Shown here: positions 17,373 to 26,554 of the stretch, one piece after another
Layout of the letters: the number at the start of each line of letters is the position of its first letter
How positions within the stretch are numbered: the first letter of the stretch is position 1
Assembly: GCA_020639115.1 (NCBI GenBank)
Contig: JACKHG010000003.1
Span: forward strand, 296,367 to 360,366
Origin: Phycisphaerales bacterium
Lineage (GTDB): Bacteria; Planctomycetota; Phycisphaerae; UBA1845
DNA length: 64,000 nt
Reading direction: 5' to 3'
The notes under the pieces: generated by a model
Told to the model about the DNA's origin: nothing
Databases searched by the model: none
What the model saw: the letters and a program-made list of their open reading frames with translations, nothing else
Translations under genes and position numbers: made by a program

Positions 17373-18689
17373 GTGTCGCGAAGAGTCGTCATCACGGGAA
17401 TGGGCTGGATCACGCCGCTGGGCTGCGACATCGAGACGGTGTGGCAGCGCTTGCAGGCGGGCAAGACCGGCATGGCGCCGACGACGAACTTCGACGCGTC
17501 GAAGTTCCCCACGACGTTCTCGTCCGAGGTGAAGGACGACTTCGACCTCGCGGCGATCATCGGCGCGGAGGCGGCACAGCGGCACGCGACCGCCAGCCTC
17601 AACTCGCGTTTCGCCCTCGGGGCCGCGACGCTCGCCTGGCGCAGCGCCGGCTTCGATCGGCAGGCGCCCACGGACATGAGCCGCGTGGGCATCTACCTCG
17701 GCGGTGGCGAGGGTCCGCTGGATTTCGAGCCGTTCGCAGCCGCCGCGTGCTGCGGTTGGGATTCCGAGCAGCGCAGCCTCAACACGGTGAAGTGGGCGCA
17801 GGTCGCCTCCGAGCGGCTCGACCGGATGAAGGAACTCGAGCAGGAGCCCAACCTCGCCGCCAGCCATATCGCGTGTCACCTCAAGGTGCGCGGCCCGAGC
17901 TACAACACGCTCACGGCGTGCGCCGCCAGCACGCAGGCCATCGGCGAGGCGATGTGCATCCTCCGCCGCGGCGACGCGGACGTGATGATCTCCGGCGGCA
18001 CGCACAGCATGATCCACCCGCTGGGCGTGACCGGCTTCAACCGCCTCACGGCGCTGTCGACGCGCAACGACGAGTACGCTTCCGCGTCGCGGCCGTTCGA
18101 CCGCACGCGCGACGGTTTCGTGCTCGGCGAGGGCGCCGCTATGGTCATTCTCGAGGATCTCGAGCACGCGCAGGCCCGTGGGGCGACGATCCTCGCAGAG
18201 GTGGCGGGCTACGGCTCCACCGCGGACGCGTTCCGGATCACGGACATTCATGAATCGGGCCGCGGGGCGATCGCCGCGATGCGCCTGGCGATCGAGGATG
18301 CGGGTATCTCCACCAGCGACATCGACTACATCAACGCCCACGGCACCGGCACCGAGGAGAACGACAAGATCGAGACGCTCGCGATCCGCACGCTCTTCCA
18401 GGAGGGCGGCCGGAAGGCTCCGCCGGTCAGCAGCGTCAAGAGCATGCTCGGGCACCTGATCGCAGCCGCGGGGGCGACCGAGCTGATCACCTGCGTGCTG
18501 GCGATCCGCGACGGCGTGCTCCCGCCCACGATGAACTACGAGCACCCCGATCCCAACTGCGATCTCGACTACGTGCCCAACGCGCCGCGCAAGGCGGACG
18601 TCTGCATCGCCCTGTCGAACAGCTTCGGCTTCGGCGGCCAGAACGACACGCTCGTCGTGCGGAAGTTCGCAACAGAGCCGCGCCCGTAA
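17373..18689 (+). CDS. Beta-ketoacyl-ACP synthase, FabF type, active partner
   Basis: A 438-residue ketosynthase with the full catalytic set: C183 in TACAAST, H323 in NAHGTGTEEND, and K356/H361 in VKSMLGHLIAAAG. It should condense malonyl-ACP with an acyl chain, with the preceding catalytically incomplete paralogue as likely heterodimer partner. The GTG at 17373 is chosen because GAGGG lies 6 nt upstream; a TTG 18 nt earlier is less likely. The stop codon TAA at 18687-18689 is inside the first unit of a 32-bp tandem repeat. No ketoreductase, thioesterase or glycosyltransferase follows, so the product of the cluster cannot be predicted. Confidence 0.92.
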   Translation: MSRRVVITGMGWITPLGCDIETVWQRLQAGKTGMAPTTNFDASKFPTTFSSEVKDDFDLAAIIGAEAAQRHATASLNSRFALGAATLAWRSAGFDRQAPTDMSRVGIYLGGGEGPLDFEPFAAAACCGWDSEQRSLNTVKWAQVASERLDRMKELEQEPNLAASHIACHLKVRGPSYNTLTACAASTQAIGEAMCILRRGDADVMISGGTHSMIHPLGVTGFNRLTALSTRNDEYASASRPFDRTRDGFVLGEGAAMVILEDLEHAQARGATILAEVAGYGSTADAFRITDIHESGRGAIAAMRLAIEDAGISTSDIDYINAHGTGTEENDKIETLAIRTLFQEGGRKAPPVSSVKSMLGHLIAAAGATELITCVLAIRDGVLPPTMNYEHPDPNCDLDYVPNAPRKADVCIALSNSFGFGGQNDTLVVRKFATEPRP

Positions 18690-18764
18690 GGAAGCGGAAC
18701 AAGAGAGTGCCGCGCCCCTAAGGAAGCGGACCTAGAAAATGCCGCGCCCGTAAAGGATGCGGCC
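18678..18764 (+). repeat. 32-bp tandem repeat, about 2.7 units, starting at the ketosynthase stop
   Basis: Units at 18678, 18710 and 18742 share CCGCGCCCGTAAGGAAGCGG. The ketosynthase stop is the TAA within unit 1. A well-conserved inverted copy lies at 18838-18869 inside the next open frame. Confidence 0.85.
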
Positions 18765-18789
18765 AATAACACCCCACCATGGATATCTC

Positions 18790-20535
18790 ATGAGCCGATC
18801 ACGCGCGTCCTGCGAAAATCGACGTAGCGGTCGCCGCTGTCCGCTCCCTTACGGTCGCGGCTCTGTCTTAATCGCGTGCATGGCACTCGAGGTTATGGGG
18901 TGTTCGGCGCGCCAGCACTACGACGTGCTGATTCGCGGCGGGACGATTTACGACGGGACGGGCTCGCCCGGATTCGTGGGGGACGTGGGCGTGCGCGGTG
19001 ACCGCATTGCGCTCATCGGTGACGCCGGCGACGCCCGCGGTGATGTCGAGATCGATGCGACCGGGCGTGCCGTCTCACCCGGCTTCATCAACATGCTGAG
19101 CTGGGCGAACGAAGCGCTGCTCGTCGATGGCCGCGGCATGTCCGACCTCAAGCAGGGTGTGACGCTGGAGGTGATGGGCGAAGGGCACTCGATGGGGCCG
19201 CTCAACGCGCAGATGAAGGCGGACATGGTCCGCGACCAGGGGGACATCCGGTTCGATGTCACCTGGACGACGCTGGGCGAGTACCTCGACCACCTCGCCG
19301 AGCGCGGCGTCGCGCTCAACGTCGCCTCGTTCGTCGGGGCCACGACGCTGCGCGAGCATGAGATCGGCTACGAGAACCGGGCGCCGACCGCGGACGAGCT
19401 TGCGCGGATGCAGGCGCTCGTGCGGCAGGCCATGGAGGAGGGCGCGATGGGCGTTTCCTCCTCGCTGATCTACTCGCCGGCGTTCTATGCGAAGACGGAT
19501 GAACTCATCGCGCTCGCGAGGGCGGCGGCTGAGTACGCTGGCCTCTACACCTCGCACATCCGCAACGAGGGCGACAGCCTCTACGAAGCGTTCGACGAGT
19601 TTCTGACGATTGCCCGCGAGGCCGGCATCCGCGCCGAGCTCTACCACATGAAGGCCAGCGGACGGGCCAACTGGGACAAGCTCGACGGCCTGTTTGAACG
19701 GATCGAGGCGGCGCGGGCTGCGGGCCTCCACGTGACCGCGGATATCTACACCTACCACGCCAGTGCCACCGGGCTGGACGCGATCATGCCGCCGTGGGTG
19801 CAGGAGGGCGGGCCCGAGGCGTGGCGCAAGCGGCTCGAGGATCCGCAGGTCCGCGCGCGCGTCCGGCACGACATGAATACGCCGTCGCAGGATTGGGACA
19901 ACGGCTACCTGACCGCGGGTTCGCCCGACAACATCCTGCTGGTCGGCTTCAAGAATCCCAAGCTCAAGCCGCTGACGGGCAAGACGCTCGGCGAGGTCGC
20001 GCGGATGCGCGGCACCGAGCCGGAATACACCGCGATGGACCTGGTCGTCGAGGACGCCAGCCGCATCGACTGCGTGTTCTTCAGCATGTCCGAGGAGAAC
20101 ATCCGCAAGAAGGTCCGCCAGCCGTGGGTCAGCGTCTGCTCCGACGCCGAGGCGATCGCGCCCGAGGGCGACTTCCTCAAACGCAGCGCCCACCCCCGCG
20201 CCTACGGCTCGTTCATACGCATGCTCGGCAAGTTCTGCCGCGACGAGAAGCTCATCACGCTGGAGGACGCCGTGCACCGCATGAGCGGCCTGCCGGCGGA
20301 GAATCTCAAGCTGCACGAACGCGGCCTGCTCAAGGAGGGCTACCACGCCGACATCGTGGTGTTCGATCCGGCCCGCGTCGCCGACCGGGCCACGTTCGAA
20401 AAGCCGCATCAATACGCCGTCGGCGTCGAGCAGGTCTTCGTCAACGGCACGCAGGTGCTCGAGGATGGCGCGCACACCGGCGCGTTCCCTGGCAGAGTCG
20501 TGCGCGGCCCCGGCTGGTCGGGCTGGCAGCGATGA
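18790..20535 (+). CDS. Amidohydrolase-family protein, N-acyl-D-amino-acid deacylase-like
   Basis: About 580 residues, related to the amidohydrolase-3/D-aminoacylase family, with the N-terminal beta segment VLIRGGTIYDGTG and the C-terminal block GYHADIVVFDP. At the position of the usual metal-binding HxH the protein reads PGFINMLSW, so that pair is missing; this looks like a distinct subgroup, and its activity is uncertain. The start is not settled: ATGs at 18757, 18790 and 18880 are in frame, and the stretch before 18880 is largely made of an inverted repeat element. VMGC near the N-terminus could be a lipobox. It follows the ketosynthase genes but is probably unrelated to them. Confidence 0.75.
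   Translation: MSRSRASCENRRSGRRCPLPYGRGSVLIACMALEVMGCSARQHYDVLIRGGTIYDGTGSPGFVGDVGVRGDRIALIGDAGDARGDVEIDATGRAVSPGFINMLSWANEALLVDGRGMSDLKQGVTLEVMGEGHSMGPLNAQMKADMVRDQGDIRFDVTWTTLGEYLDHLAERGVALNVASFVGATTLREHEIGYENRAPTADELARMQALVRQAMEEGAMGVSSSLIYSPAFYAKTDELIALARAAAEYAGLYTSHIRNEGDSLYEAFDEFLTIAREAGIRAELYHMKASGRANWDKLDGLFERIEAARAAGLHVTADIYTYHASATGLDAIMPPWVQEGGPEAWRKRLEDPQVRARVRHDMNTPSQDWDNGYLTAGSPDNILLVGFKNPKLKPLTGKTLGEVARMRGTEPEYTAMDLVVEDASRIDCVFFSMSEENIRKKVRQPWVSVCSDAEAIAPEGDFLKRSAHPRAYGSFIRMLGKFCRDEKLITLEDAVHRMSGLPAENLKLHERGLLKEGYHADIVVFDPARVADRATFEKPHQYAVGVEQVFVNGTQVLEDGAHTGAFPGRVVRGPGWSGWQR
18838..18869 (-). repeat. Inverted copy of the 32-bp element within the acylase 5' region
   Basis: Read on the minus strand it matches 18671-18702 (ACAGAGCCGCG then CCGTAAGG) with few changes. 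On the plus strand it encodes the peptide PLPYGRGSV at the N-terminus of the next open frame. Confidence 0.75.
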
Positions 20536-20823
20536 TGAGGGGGCACTGCTGCGACGGAGCGCCCGCTTGGTGAGCATCGCGGTGCACGCGGCGCAGGCCT
20601 TCGCCGCGCCGATGGCAGCTCGGGATGATACCTGCTGGGCACGCGCTGCATGCGGACGCTGGCGGCGGGAAGAAACTCACAACCGCCGTTGTCTGTGGAG
20701 CTGCGTAGCGGTGACCGATGCACGGTGCCGCGGCGTGGGGAGACGGCGGCGATTCGGGAACGTCGCCGAAACGATGCGTCTTTCAACTCGATTTCCTGGT
20801 GGTTGACGGTACCATGTCGCCCC

Positions 20824-21657
20824 ATGAGCAAGGTCATGAAGCGCAAGAAGCGAGGCAAGGGCAAGAAGGCGGCAAAGCAGCCGGAGGCCGCCGTCGAGGG
20901 GGCTGAGGAGGCAGTCGCCGACGACGCAATTACAGACGCGGCAGCTGTTGACGAGACAGATGCTGACGCAGCCGGCATCGCCGACGAGGTCGAAGCGGAA
21001 GAGGCTGTGCAGGATGCCGGGCCCGATCCGGATGTGGACGACGACGTCGATGACGACATCGACGACGACGCTCGGGCGGAGGCTGGCGCCGAGCCGGTGA
21101 ACGCAGCCGAAGGGTCGGAGGGGCCGCCCGTCGAGGTGACCACGGAGTCGATCGTCGAGGCGATCCTGTTTGCGACGGACACGCCGCTGTCGGCGAAGAA
21201 GATCGCGCAGATCCTGGGCGTGGGCAACGCGGGCGACGTGAAGAAGCACATCGCGACGCTGAACGACCAGTACGCCGCGACGGGCCGGGCGTTCCGCATC
21301 GAGGAGATCGCCAAGGGCTACCAGATGCTCACCGTGCCGGCGTACAACAACTGGCTGCGGCAGGTGCTCAAGATCCGCGAGGAGACGAAGCTGAGCCCCG
21401 CGGCGATGGAGACGCTGGCGATCGTGGCGTACAAGCAGCCGATCCTGCGGGCGGATGTGGAGGCGATCCGCGGCGTGGCCTGCGGCGAGGTGATCAACCG
21501 CCTGCGCGAGATGAACATGGTCAAGATCGTCGGCCGGGCAGAGGAGATCGGTCGCCCGCTGCTGTACGGTACGACCAGCCGTTTTCTGGAGATCTTCGGT
21601 CTGGGGTCGCTCGACGACCTGCCGGGCGTCGAGGAACTCACCCCACCCAAGAACTGA
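20824..21657 (+). CDS. scpB: Chromosome segregation and condensation protein ScpB
   Basis: A 277-residue protein whose residues ~100-270 form the two winged-helix domains of ScpB, the kleisin-associated subunit of the SMC-ScpA-ScpB condensin. Landmarks are VEAILFATDTPLSAKKIAQIL, the segment ETLAIVAYKQPILRADVEAI, and GRPLLYGTTSRFLEIFGL near the end. The first ~100 residues are a very acidic Asp/Glu/Ala-rich extension after a Lys/Arg-rich start, not part of the conserved fold. The ATG at 20824 is preferred; the frame extends upstream without protein-like sequence. No scpA or smc gene is next to it. It converges with the methyltransferase gene. Confidence 0.92.
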   Translation: MSKVMKRKKRGKGKKAAKQPEAAVEGAEEAVADDAITDAAAVDETDADAAGIADEVEAEEAVQDAGPDPDVDDDVDDDIDDDARAEAGAEPVNAAEGSEGPPVEVTTESIVEAILFATDTPLSAKKIAQILGVGNAGDVKKHIATLNDQYAATGRAFRIEEIAKGYQMLTVPAYNNWLRQVLKIREETKLSPAAMETLAIVAYKQPILRADVEAIRGVACGEVINRLREMNMVKIVGRAEEIGRPLLYGTTSRFLEIFGLGSLDDLPGVEELTPPKN

Positions 21658-21711
21658 ATATCCCTGCGCGACCATACACCGCATGCATTGCCGGCAGGTC
21701 GCGTCGTGCGC

Positions 21712-21733
21712 GGGCGACGAGGCGCTGTCGCCC
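21712..21733. terminator. Hairpin between convergent genes
   Basis: Perfect 7-bp arms GGGCGAC and GTCGCCC with an 8-nt loop lie 54 bp after scpB and 8 bp before the end of the convergent methyltransferase gene. There is no T-run, so termination is only suggested by position. Confidence 0.35.
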
Positions 21734-21740
21734 TACAGCG

Positions 21741-22340
21741 TCAGGGGAAATGCCACAGCACGTGCACGACGTGATGGTCGTGCAGCATCTCGAGCAGGTC
21801 CTCGATCTGGGGAATCATCAAGACGGCGACGGTATCGATCATCACGCGGCGGATGGCGCGGGTGGAGACAGCCACCGTGGCCGGGCTGCGGTAACCGCGC
21901 CAGCGCGGCCAGAAGCGCGGCGTCGTGGCGGCGTAGGCGGCGTACTCCGCGGGAAACCGGAGGGCGAGGTTGTTCTCCTCCAGGCGCGCCGCGAGGTAGT
22001 GGATGGGCAGGAGGATGGCGACAGCCGCCACCAGGACGAGCACGTTCTCGAAGCACAGGCCCACGCCGACGGCCAGCAGCATGGTGCCGACGTAGAGCGG
22101 GTTGCGGCAGAGGGAATAGGGGCCGTCGCTGACGATCCCCTGCGACTTGCGTCCGCCGATGTAGAGGATGGACCAGACGCGGATGCCCAGGCCCGCGAGG
22201 AGGAACGCGTAGCCGGCGAGTTCCATCACGTAGGCCACCGGGGATTCGACGCCCCAGTTCGGGCGCACGAACACGACGAGGAACGCGACGGGCACGAACG
22301 CGAGCTGAATCAGTCGAATGCGCAGCTTGCGGAAGGACAT
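21741..22340 (-). CDS. Isoprenylcysteine carboxyl methyltransferase-like membrane protein
   Basis: A membrane protein of about 199 residues with four to five hydrophobic helices and the ICMT/phospholipid N-methyltransferase core: GPYSLCRNPLYVGTML (SAM-binding region) and EENNLALRFPAEYAAYAA near the C-terminal end of the fold. Bacterial members of this family methylate small lipophilic or carboxyl substrates that are mostly unknown. The ATG at 22340 has GGGAG 6 nt upstream; a GTG one codon earlier is possible. It is followed by a ~45-residue tail rich in His, Val and Leu. Confidence 0.8.
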   Translation of the reverse strand: MSFRKLRIRLIQLAFVPVAFLVVFVRPNWGVESPVAYVMELAGYAFLLAGLGIRVWSILYIGGRKSQGIVSDGPYSLCRNPLYVGTMLLAVGVGLCFENVLVLVAAVAILLPIHYLAARLEENNLALRFPAEYAAYAATTPRFWPRWRGYRSPATVAVSTRAIRRVMIDTVAVLMIPQIEDLLEMLHDHHVVHVLWHFP

Positions 22341-22649
22341 CACCTGCTCCCGAATCCGGCTGGTGTGTTGCGTTTCACCAGCATCGGCGGAAGCGTAGCG
22401 AACGGGGCGAATCGCTCAAGCGCGAATCGCAGGCGCGCCTTGCGCCGCACATGCGGTCTTATTCAATTCCGCGTGCCGCCGAGCGTGTTTTTGCAGCAGA
22501 AATACGCGGTCGGCACGATCCTGAACGGGATCAGGCGGCACGATGACATAACGCTCATGAACGGAGCGTAACGGTTCGGGCAGGCGCCGCGCGTGGCGTG
22601 AGCGCACGCGCGGAGCCGGTGGCTGCTACGCCGAATGGTGCGCGTCGGT
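22341..22649. other. Spacer between methyltransferase and chemoreceptor genes
   Basis: About 310 bp with no supported gene. A small hairpin (ACGCTC/GAGCGT, 22551-22569) is present. Nothing else was recognised. Confidence 0.4.
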
Positions 22650-24107
22650 CTACGTCGTGTGGAGCGCGGGCCCCCCTTGGATGAGCGATGTGAGCGTCGC
22701 CACCGTGGTGCGCACGACCTGCGACTGCGCCGAGAGTTCCTCCGCCGCAGAGGCCGCCTCTTCTGCTCCGGCCGCGGTTTCCTGCGTGACGGCGTTCATC
22801 TGCTCCACGGAAGAGCTGATCGATGCGACGCCGTGGGCCTGCTGATCGGATACGGACGCGATGGTCTGGATCAGCGCAATCATCTCCTGGATGTTGGCGC
22901 CGATGCTGGAGAAGTTGTCAGCGCTCTTGTGGCTCTGGGCGACGCCTTTTTCGACGCGCGAGACGGTCAGGCCGACGAGTTCGCCGGTTTCGCGGGCGGC
23001 GTCGGCGGCGCGCTGAGCGAGTGCCCGTACCTCTTCGGCGACAACGGCGAAGCCCTTGCCGTGCTCGCCGGCGCGGGCCGCCTCGACGGCTGCATTCAGC
23101 GCGAGCAGATTGGTCTGGAAGGCGATATCCTCGATCGCCTTGAGGATCTTGCTGATCTGGGCGCTGGCGTCGGAGATTTCCTGCATGGCGCCGGCAGTCT
23201 CGGCCATGTCGGTATCGGCGGCGCGGACCAAGGCGCCGGATGCGCTGGCCCGCTCGCTGACTTTGCCCGCATTCTCGGCGCCGCTGCGCGTGCTCGTGGT
23301 GATGTCCTGCAGGGCGGAACTGACCTCCTCGAGCGAGGCGGCCTGCTCCGAGGAGGCGCCGGCGAGCTGCTGGCTCGATTGGGATACCTGCTGTGACGCA
23401 GAGTCCAACTGGTTGGCGCCTTCGGACAGGTCGGCCACGATGCGCTTGATCGGTTTCGTAATGGAACGCGTGATGAACAGCGCCAGCAGCACACCGAGGA
23501 CCACTGCGCCGGCACCCACACCGACGAGCAGCGTGGTGGCGCTGTGGGCATCGGTGCGGGCGGTCGTGACCACGCGCGTCATTTCCTCCTCGTTCTCCGC
23601 GAGAAACGCGTCGATCCGTTCCATCAACTGCGCGGACGCTGCGCGAACGGTGTCACCCGCTTCCTCGATGGCGTTGCGATCGCTGGTGGCCGTGGCCTTG
23701 ATCAGGTCGCGGCCCTTGGCGACGAAGGCATCGTGCAGCTCGGCTATCGCATCGATCTGCTGCTTCCAGCCCCGTTTGACGAGTTCCTCGTCGGTTCCGA
23801 TGATGTCGTGGGCCGCGGCGACGTTCTCGTCGACGGTCGTCATCAGTTCGTCGAATTTCCCGATCAGTTCCTCGCGTTCCGGAATGTGAATGGCGGTCAG
23901 CGTGGCCGCCAGTTCCTGCTCCGTCGCCGCGGCATCGATGGCATCCGCGGCCAAGAGCAGTTTCACGTGCACTGTGGCAACGTCATCGATGGCAACGCTT
24001 CCGCTGTGCAGGCGCATCGCGCCGACGACAACAACGACGATCAATGCGGATAGGACGATCGCAAAGCCAAAACCGATCTTCTTTCCCAATCCAGCATGTC
24101 GAAACAT
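22650..24107 (-). CDS. Methyl-accepting chemotaxis protein
   Basis: A 485-residue transmembrane chemoreceptor. Residues 12-31 form the first membrane helix, about 32-188 a helical periplasmic sensor (four-helix-bundle type), 190-213 the second helix, then a HAMP domain from ~214, and a long coiled-coil signalling domain. The conserved hairpin tip that contacts CheA and CheW is intact (EDIAFQTNLLALNAAVEAAR from residue 326). No C-terminal CheR-binding pentapeptide is seen. GAGGAG lies about 8 nt before the ATG. No che genes are nearby, so this is an orphan receptor whose ligand is unknown. Confidence 0.95.
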   Translation of the reverse strand: MFRHAGLGKKIGFGFAIVLSALIVVVVVGAMRLHSGSVAIDDVATVHVKLLLAADAIDAAATEQELAATLTAIHIPEREELIGKFDELMTTVDENVAAAHDIIGTDEELVKRGWKQQIDAIAELHDAFVAKGRDLIKATATSDRNAIEEAGDTVRAASAQLMERIDAFLAENEEEMTRVVTTARTDAHSATTLLVGVGAGAVVLGVLLALFITRSITKPIKRIVADLSEGANQLDSASQQVSQSSQQLAGASSEQAASLEEVSSALQDITTSTRSGAENAGKVSERASASGALVRAADTDMAETAGAMQEISDASAQISKILKAIEDIAFQTNLLALNAAVEAARAGEHGKGFAVVAEEVRALAQRAADAARETGELVGLTVSRVEKGVAQSHKSADNFSSIGANIQEMIALIQTIASVSDQQAHGVASISSSVEQMNAVTQETAAGAEEAASAAEELSAQSQVVRTTVATLTSLIQGGPALHTT

Positions 24108-24358
24108 AGCGTTGGCTCCTCGAGAGAACGGAAATTCGTCAACTCAGAGGGGATCGTCCAGTGCGGTTGTAATCTAAAGAGCAACAACTCCGCCGGAGCG
24201 GTTTTTTGCCACCTCTGGCGAGTCCGTCGATACTGTACTTCTCGCGTTTCGACTTGCAGGGGAGCCCGTTGACGCAGTGCTCAGCACGCAAGGGATGCAC
24301 GGAGGTGCAGATTGGCATGGGGTAAATACACCAGGGCGCAGTGACGGGGTCGCGCCGC

Positions 24359-24697
24359 CTACGCGTCGATCTGCCACGACTCGGGGAGCGTTTCCCCGAC
24401 GTGGGCACGCCAGAGTTCGACGAGGTGACGTTTCCAGGCGAGAACGGTTCGTTGCGCCTTGTCCGGCGTCTGCGGGAAGTTCGGGTAGTGGCTGAGGCGG
24501 GCCACGATCTCGCCGGTGGGTGTCGCCATGATCCGATCGGCGGTGGAGAGGTCGCACGCATAGAGCATGCGCAGATACGCCTTGCCGATGCCGTCCACGT
24601 CGAGGAGCGAGACGCGCTGCCGTTCAGCCCACTCGTGGGTGCGCACGCGGAGGCGGAAGTAACCCATGCGTACGGCCATCTCGGGCGACATGCTCAT
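24359..24697 (-). CDS. Hypothetical protein with a helix-hairpin-like segment
   Basis: About 112 residues from the ATG at 24697, which has AGAGGA about 9 nt upstream. The sequence is protein-like and contains SLLDVDGIGKAYLRMLYACD, reminiscent of a helix-hairpin-helix fragment, then a basic, Trp-containing C-terminal half. An upstream in-frame start would add 35 poorly conserved-looking residues. No family was recognised. It is divergent from the HEAT-repeat gene across a short spacer that carries a palindrome at 24800-24815. Confidence 0.6.
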   Translation of the reverse strand: MSMSPEMAVRMGYFRLRVRTHEWAERQRVSLLDVDGIGKAYLRMLYACDLSTADRIMATPTGEIVARLSHYPNFPQTPDKAQRTVLAWKRHLVELWRAHVGETLPESWQIDA

Positions 24698-24799
24698 GGC
24701 GTGGCGATCCTCTGACCGGTTCTGCGCTGCAGGCAGGAGCGCTGCCAACCGCAGATCGGGCCGTGTTCTGACCTGACGGCCAGCGCGACCGACCCCAAT

Positions 24800-24815
24800 C
24801 ATACCTCGCGGTATG
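24800..24815. promoter_or_regulatory. Short palindrome in a divergent spacer
   Basis: CATACC and GGTATG arms with a 4-nt loop, between the divergent hypothetical gene and the HEAT-repeat gene. Possible operator; only one copy was noticed. Confidence 0.3.
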
Positions 24816-24943
24816 GTAATTGCTCAACAGCCGGGGCCGGAGGCTTCTGTACGTGGAGCTGGTCCGCCGGCTATAGTTGGTTATCGCCTGCTCCCATGTC
24901 GCTGGCGATAATCGGCAGCACAGCCGATGGAGAACAGCCAACC

Positions 24944-26530
24944 ATGGCACGACGCGACCGACATCGAGTGCGGGAACACCGGCAACTTGCGATTCGTCGA
25001 CTGACGGACAGCCTGGCGGACGACGAGCTGGATATCGAGGATGCGCTCACGAAGGTGCAGAAGGTGCGCGCCGATGTTGTCGCTGCGCTGCTGGAGGCGC
25101 TGGAGGACGAGCAGCCGGTGGTGCGGAAGAATGCTGCCGATCTGCTGCGGGAGGCACAGTGGCGCAATGCGCTCGGTCCGAAGGGATGGGCCGAAGCGGT
25201 GCGGCCGGGGCTACTGCGAGTGTTCGCCAACGAGGGCGAAGCGGAACACGTGCGCGTTGCCGCAGGAGAGGCGCTGCCGGGGATTTCGTGGGCCACGCGC
25301 GAGGAGGTCGATACGTTGATCGGTCTTCTCGAATCCGCGGCGCCCGCCATTCGATACACGGCCCTTTTGGCCTTGGGGAGCAGTTGCCCGGTCCCGGCGA
25401 GAGTCGCGGACGCGATTGCGCCGCTGCTTGAGGATGTGCATTTGCTGGTTCGCGTCCAGGCCGCCGAGGCGCTGGATTTCAGTTTTCAATACGCCGACCA
25501 GGTGATTGCGGCCATGACACCGCTGTGGAGGACGCCGGGCTCATGCCATCGGGAGCAGGCGGCCATGTGCATCGGACGGATGATGGATCACGCACGGGGC
25601 ATGGCGCTTGAATTCGCCGACGCTGCCGGCGATCCACAAGAGCAGACTTCGATTCGTGCGGCTGCGCTTTATGCACTGCAATACATCGCTCGCAGAGCGC
25701 CCGAAAGTGTGATCGACGCGATCCCCACATTGCTGACCTGCCTGGATAATCCAGACCTTCGGCAGTCCGCGGTGGGGGTGTTCATCGAACTGAAAGAGCA
25801 CGGAGCGCCGGCGATGCCGATCGTCGCAGCCTGGCTGGATGGCGACGACTGGCAGTTGCGGGATTTGGCCGTGAGGTTCCTGATGTCTGAGTTCTCAAAC
25901 GCGGACGTAGCGGTACCCGGGCTTTGTGGAATGGTGGTTAACCGGTCACTGGACGCGCGCTTCGAGCGGTGTGACGCCGCCACCGCGCTGGGGGTGTGCG
26001 GACGAAAATCGGCGGAGGCGCGGGAGACACTGGTCGCGGTCGCCGTGGACGAGTCGGAGGATTCCAACGTGCGCGCGGCGGCGCTGGCGGCCCTGGCAGA
26101 TTCCCCCGTGGCGCTTCCCCAACTCTGGCCTACCGTGGAGCGGTGCTGCAACGATTCGAGCCAGCCGGCGGCGCTGCGTGCTGCGGCGCTGCGCGTCTCG
26201 CCGGCGGCGGGGCAGCCCATGGAGGTCGTCGCACCCATGGTCATACGCGCACTCAACGATGAATCGTTTGGTGTCCGTGCGGCGGCGAGCGCCGCGTTGC
26301 CGAAGCTGGGCCGGTATGCCGAGCCGGCTGTTGCGGTGCTGTGTGCAATGCTCAAGCGCCCCAGAGACTACGGGTTGGCGGCAGACGCGCTGGGCTCCCT
26401 GGGATCACTGGCCGCCTCGGCCATTGCGTCCTTGCGCGAGTTTGCGACCGACTCCGACGCTGAAATCGGGCAGGCGGCATCCGAAGCCATCGCGAAGATA
26501 AGCGAGCGGAGCGAATACGGCGGACGCTAG
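24944..26530 (+). CDS. HEAT-repeat protein
   Basis: About 528 residues of tandem ~35-45-residue helical pairs with the HEAT signature (for example VRKNAADLLREA, IRYTALLALGSS, VRAAALAALADS, VRAAASAALPKL), forming an all-alpha solenoid from about residue 35 to the end. No catalytic domain and no signal peptide are seen, so it is probably a cytosolic scaffold or regulator binding another protein. The ATG at 24944 (MARRDRH) has GGAG about 11 nt upstream; an in-frame ATG at 24896 is less likely. The partner cannot be inferred from neighbours. Confidence 0.8.
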   Translation: MARRDRHRVREHRQLAIRRLTDSLADDELDIEDALTKVQKVRADVVAALLEALEDEQPVVRKNAADLLREAQWRNALGPKGWAEAVRPGLLRVFANEGEAEHVRVAAGEALPGISWATREEVDTLIGLLESAAPAIRYTALLALGSSCPVPARVADAIAPLLEDVHLLVRVQAAEALDFSFQYADQVIAAMTPLWRTPGSCHREQAAMCIGRMMDHARGMALEFADAAGDPQEQTSIRAAALYALQYIARRAPESVIDAIPTLLTCLDNPDLRQSAVGVFIELKEHGAPAMPIVAAWLDGDDWQLRDLAVRFLMSEFSNADVAVPGLCGMVVNRSLDARFERCDAATALGVCGRKSAEARETLVAVAVDESEDSNVRAAALAALADSPVALPQLWPTVERCCNDSSQPAALRAAALRVSPAAGQPMEVVAPMVIRALNDESFGVRAAASAALPKLGRYAEPAVAVLCAMLKRPRDYGLAADALGSLGSLAASAIASLREFATDSDAEIGQAASEAIAKISERSEYGGR

Positions 26531-26554
26531 GGAGTACCCGTACTTGCCGGAGGT

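Noticed and set aside
15999..18545. An 848-codon minus-strand frame
   Set aside because: It spans two ketosynthase genes in antisense and shows only Arg/His-rich sequence.
24181..24210. GC hairpin followed by six Ts on the plus strand
   Set aside because: The stem is only 4-5 bp and no plus-strand gene lies upstream; on the minus strand the T-run is weak.
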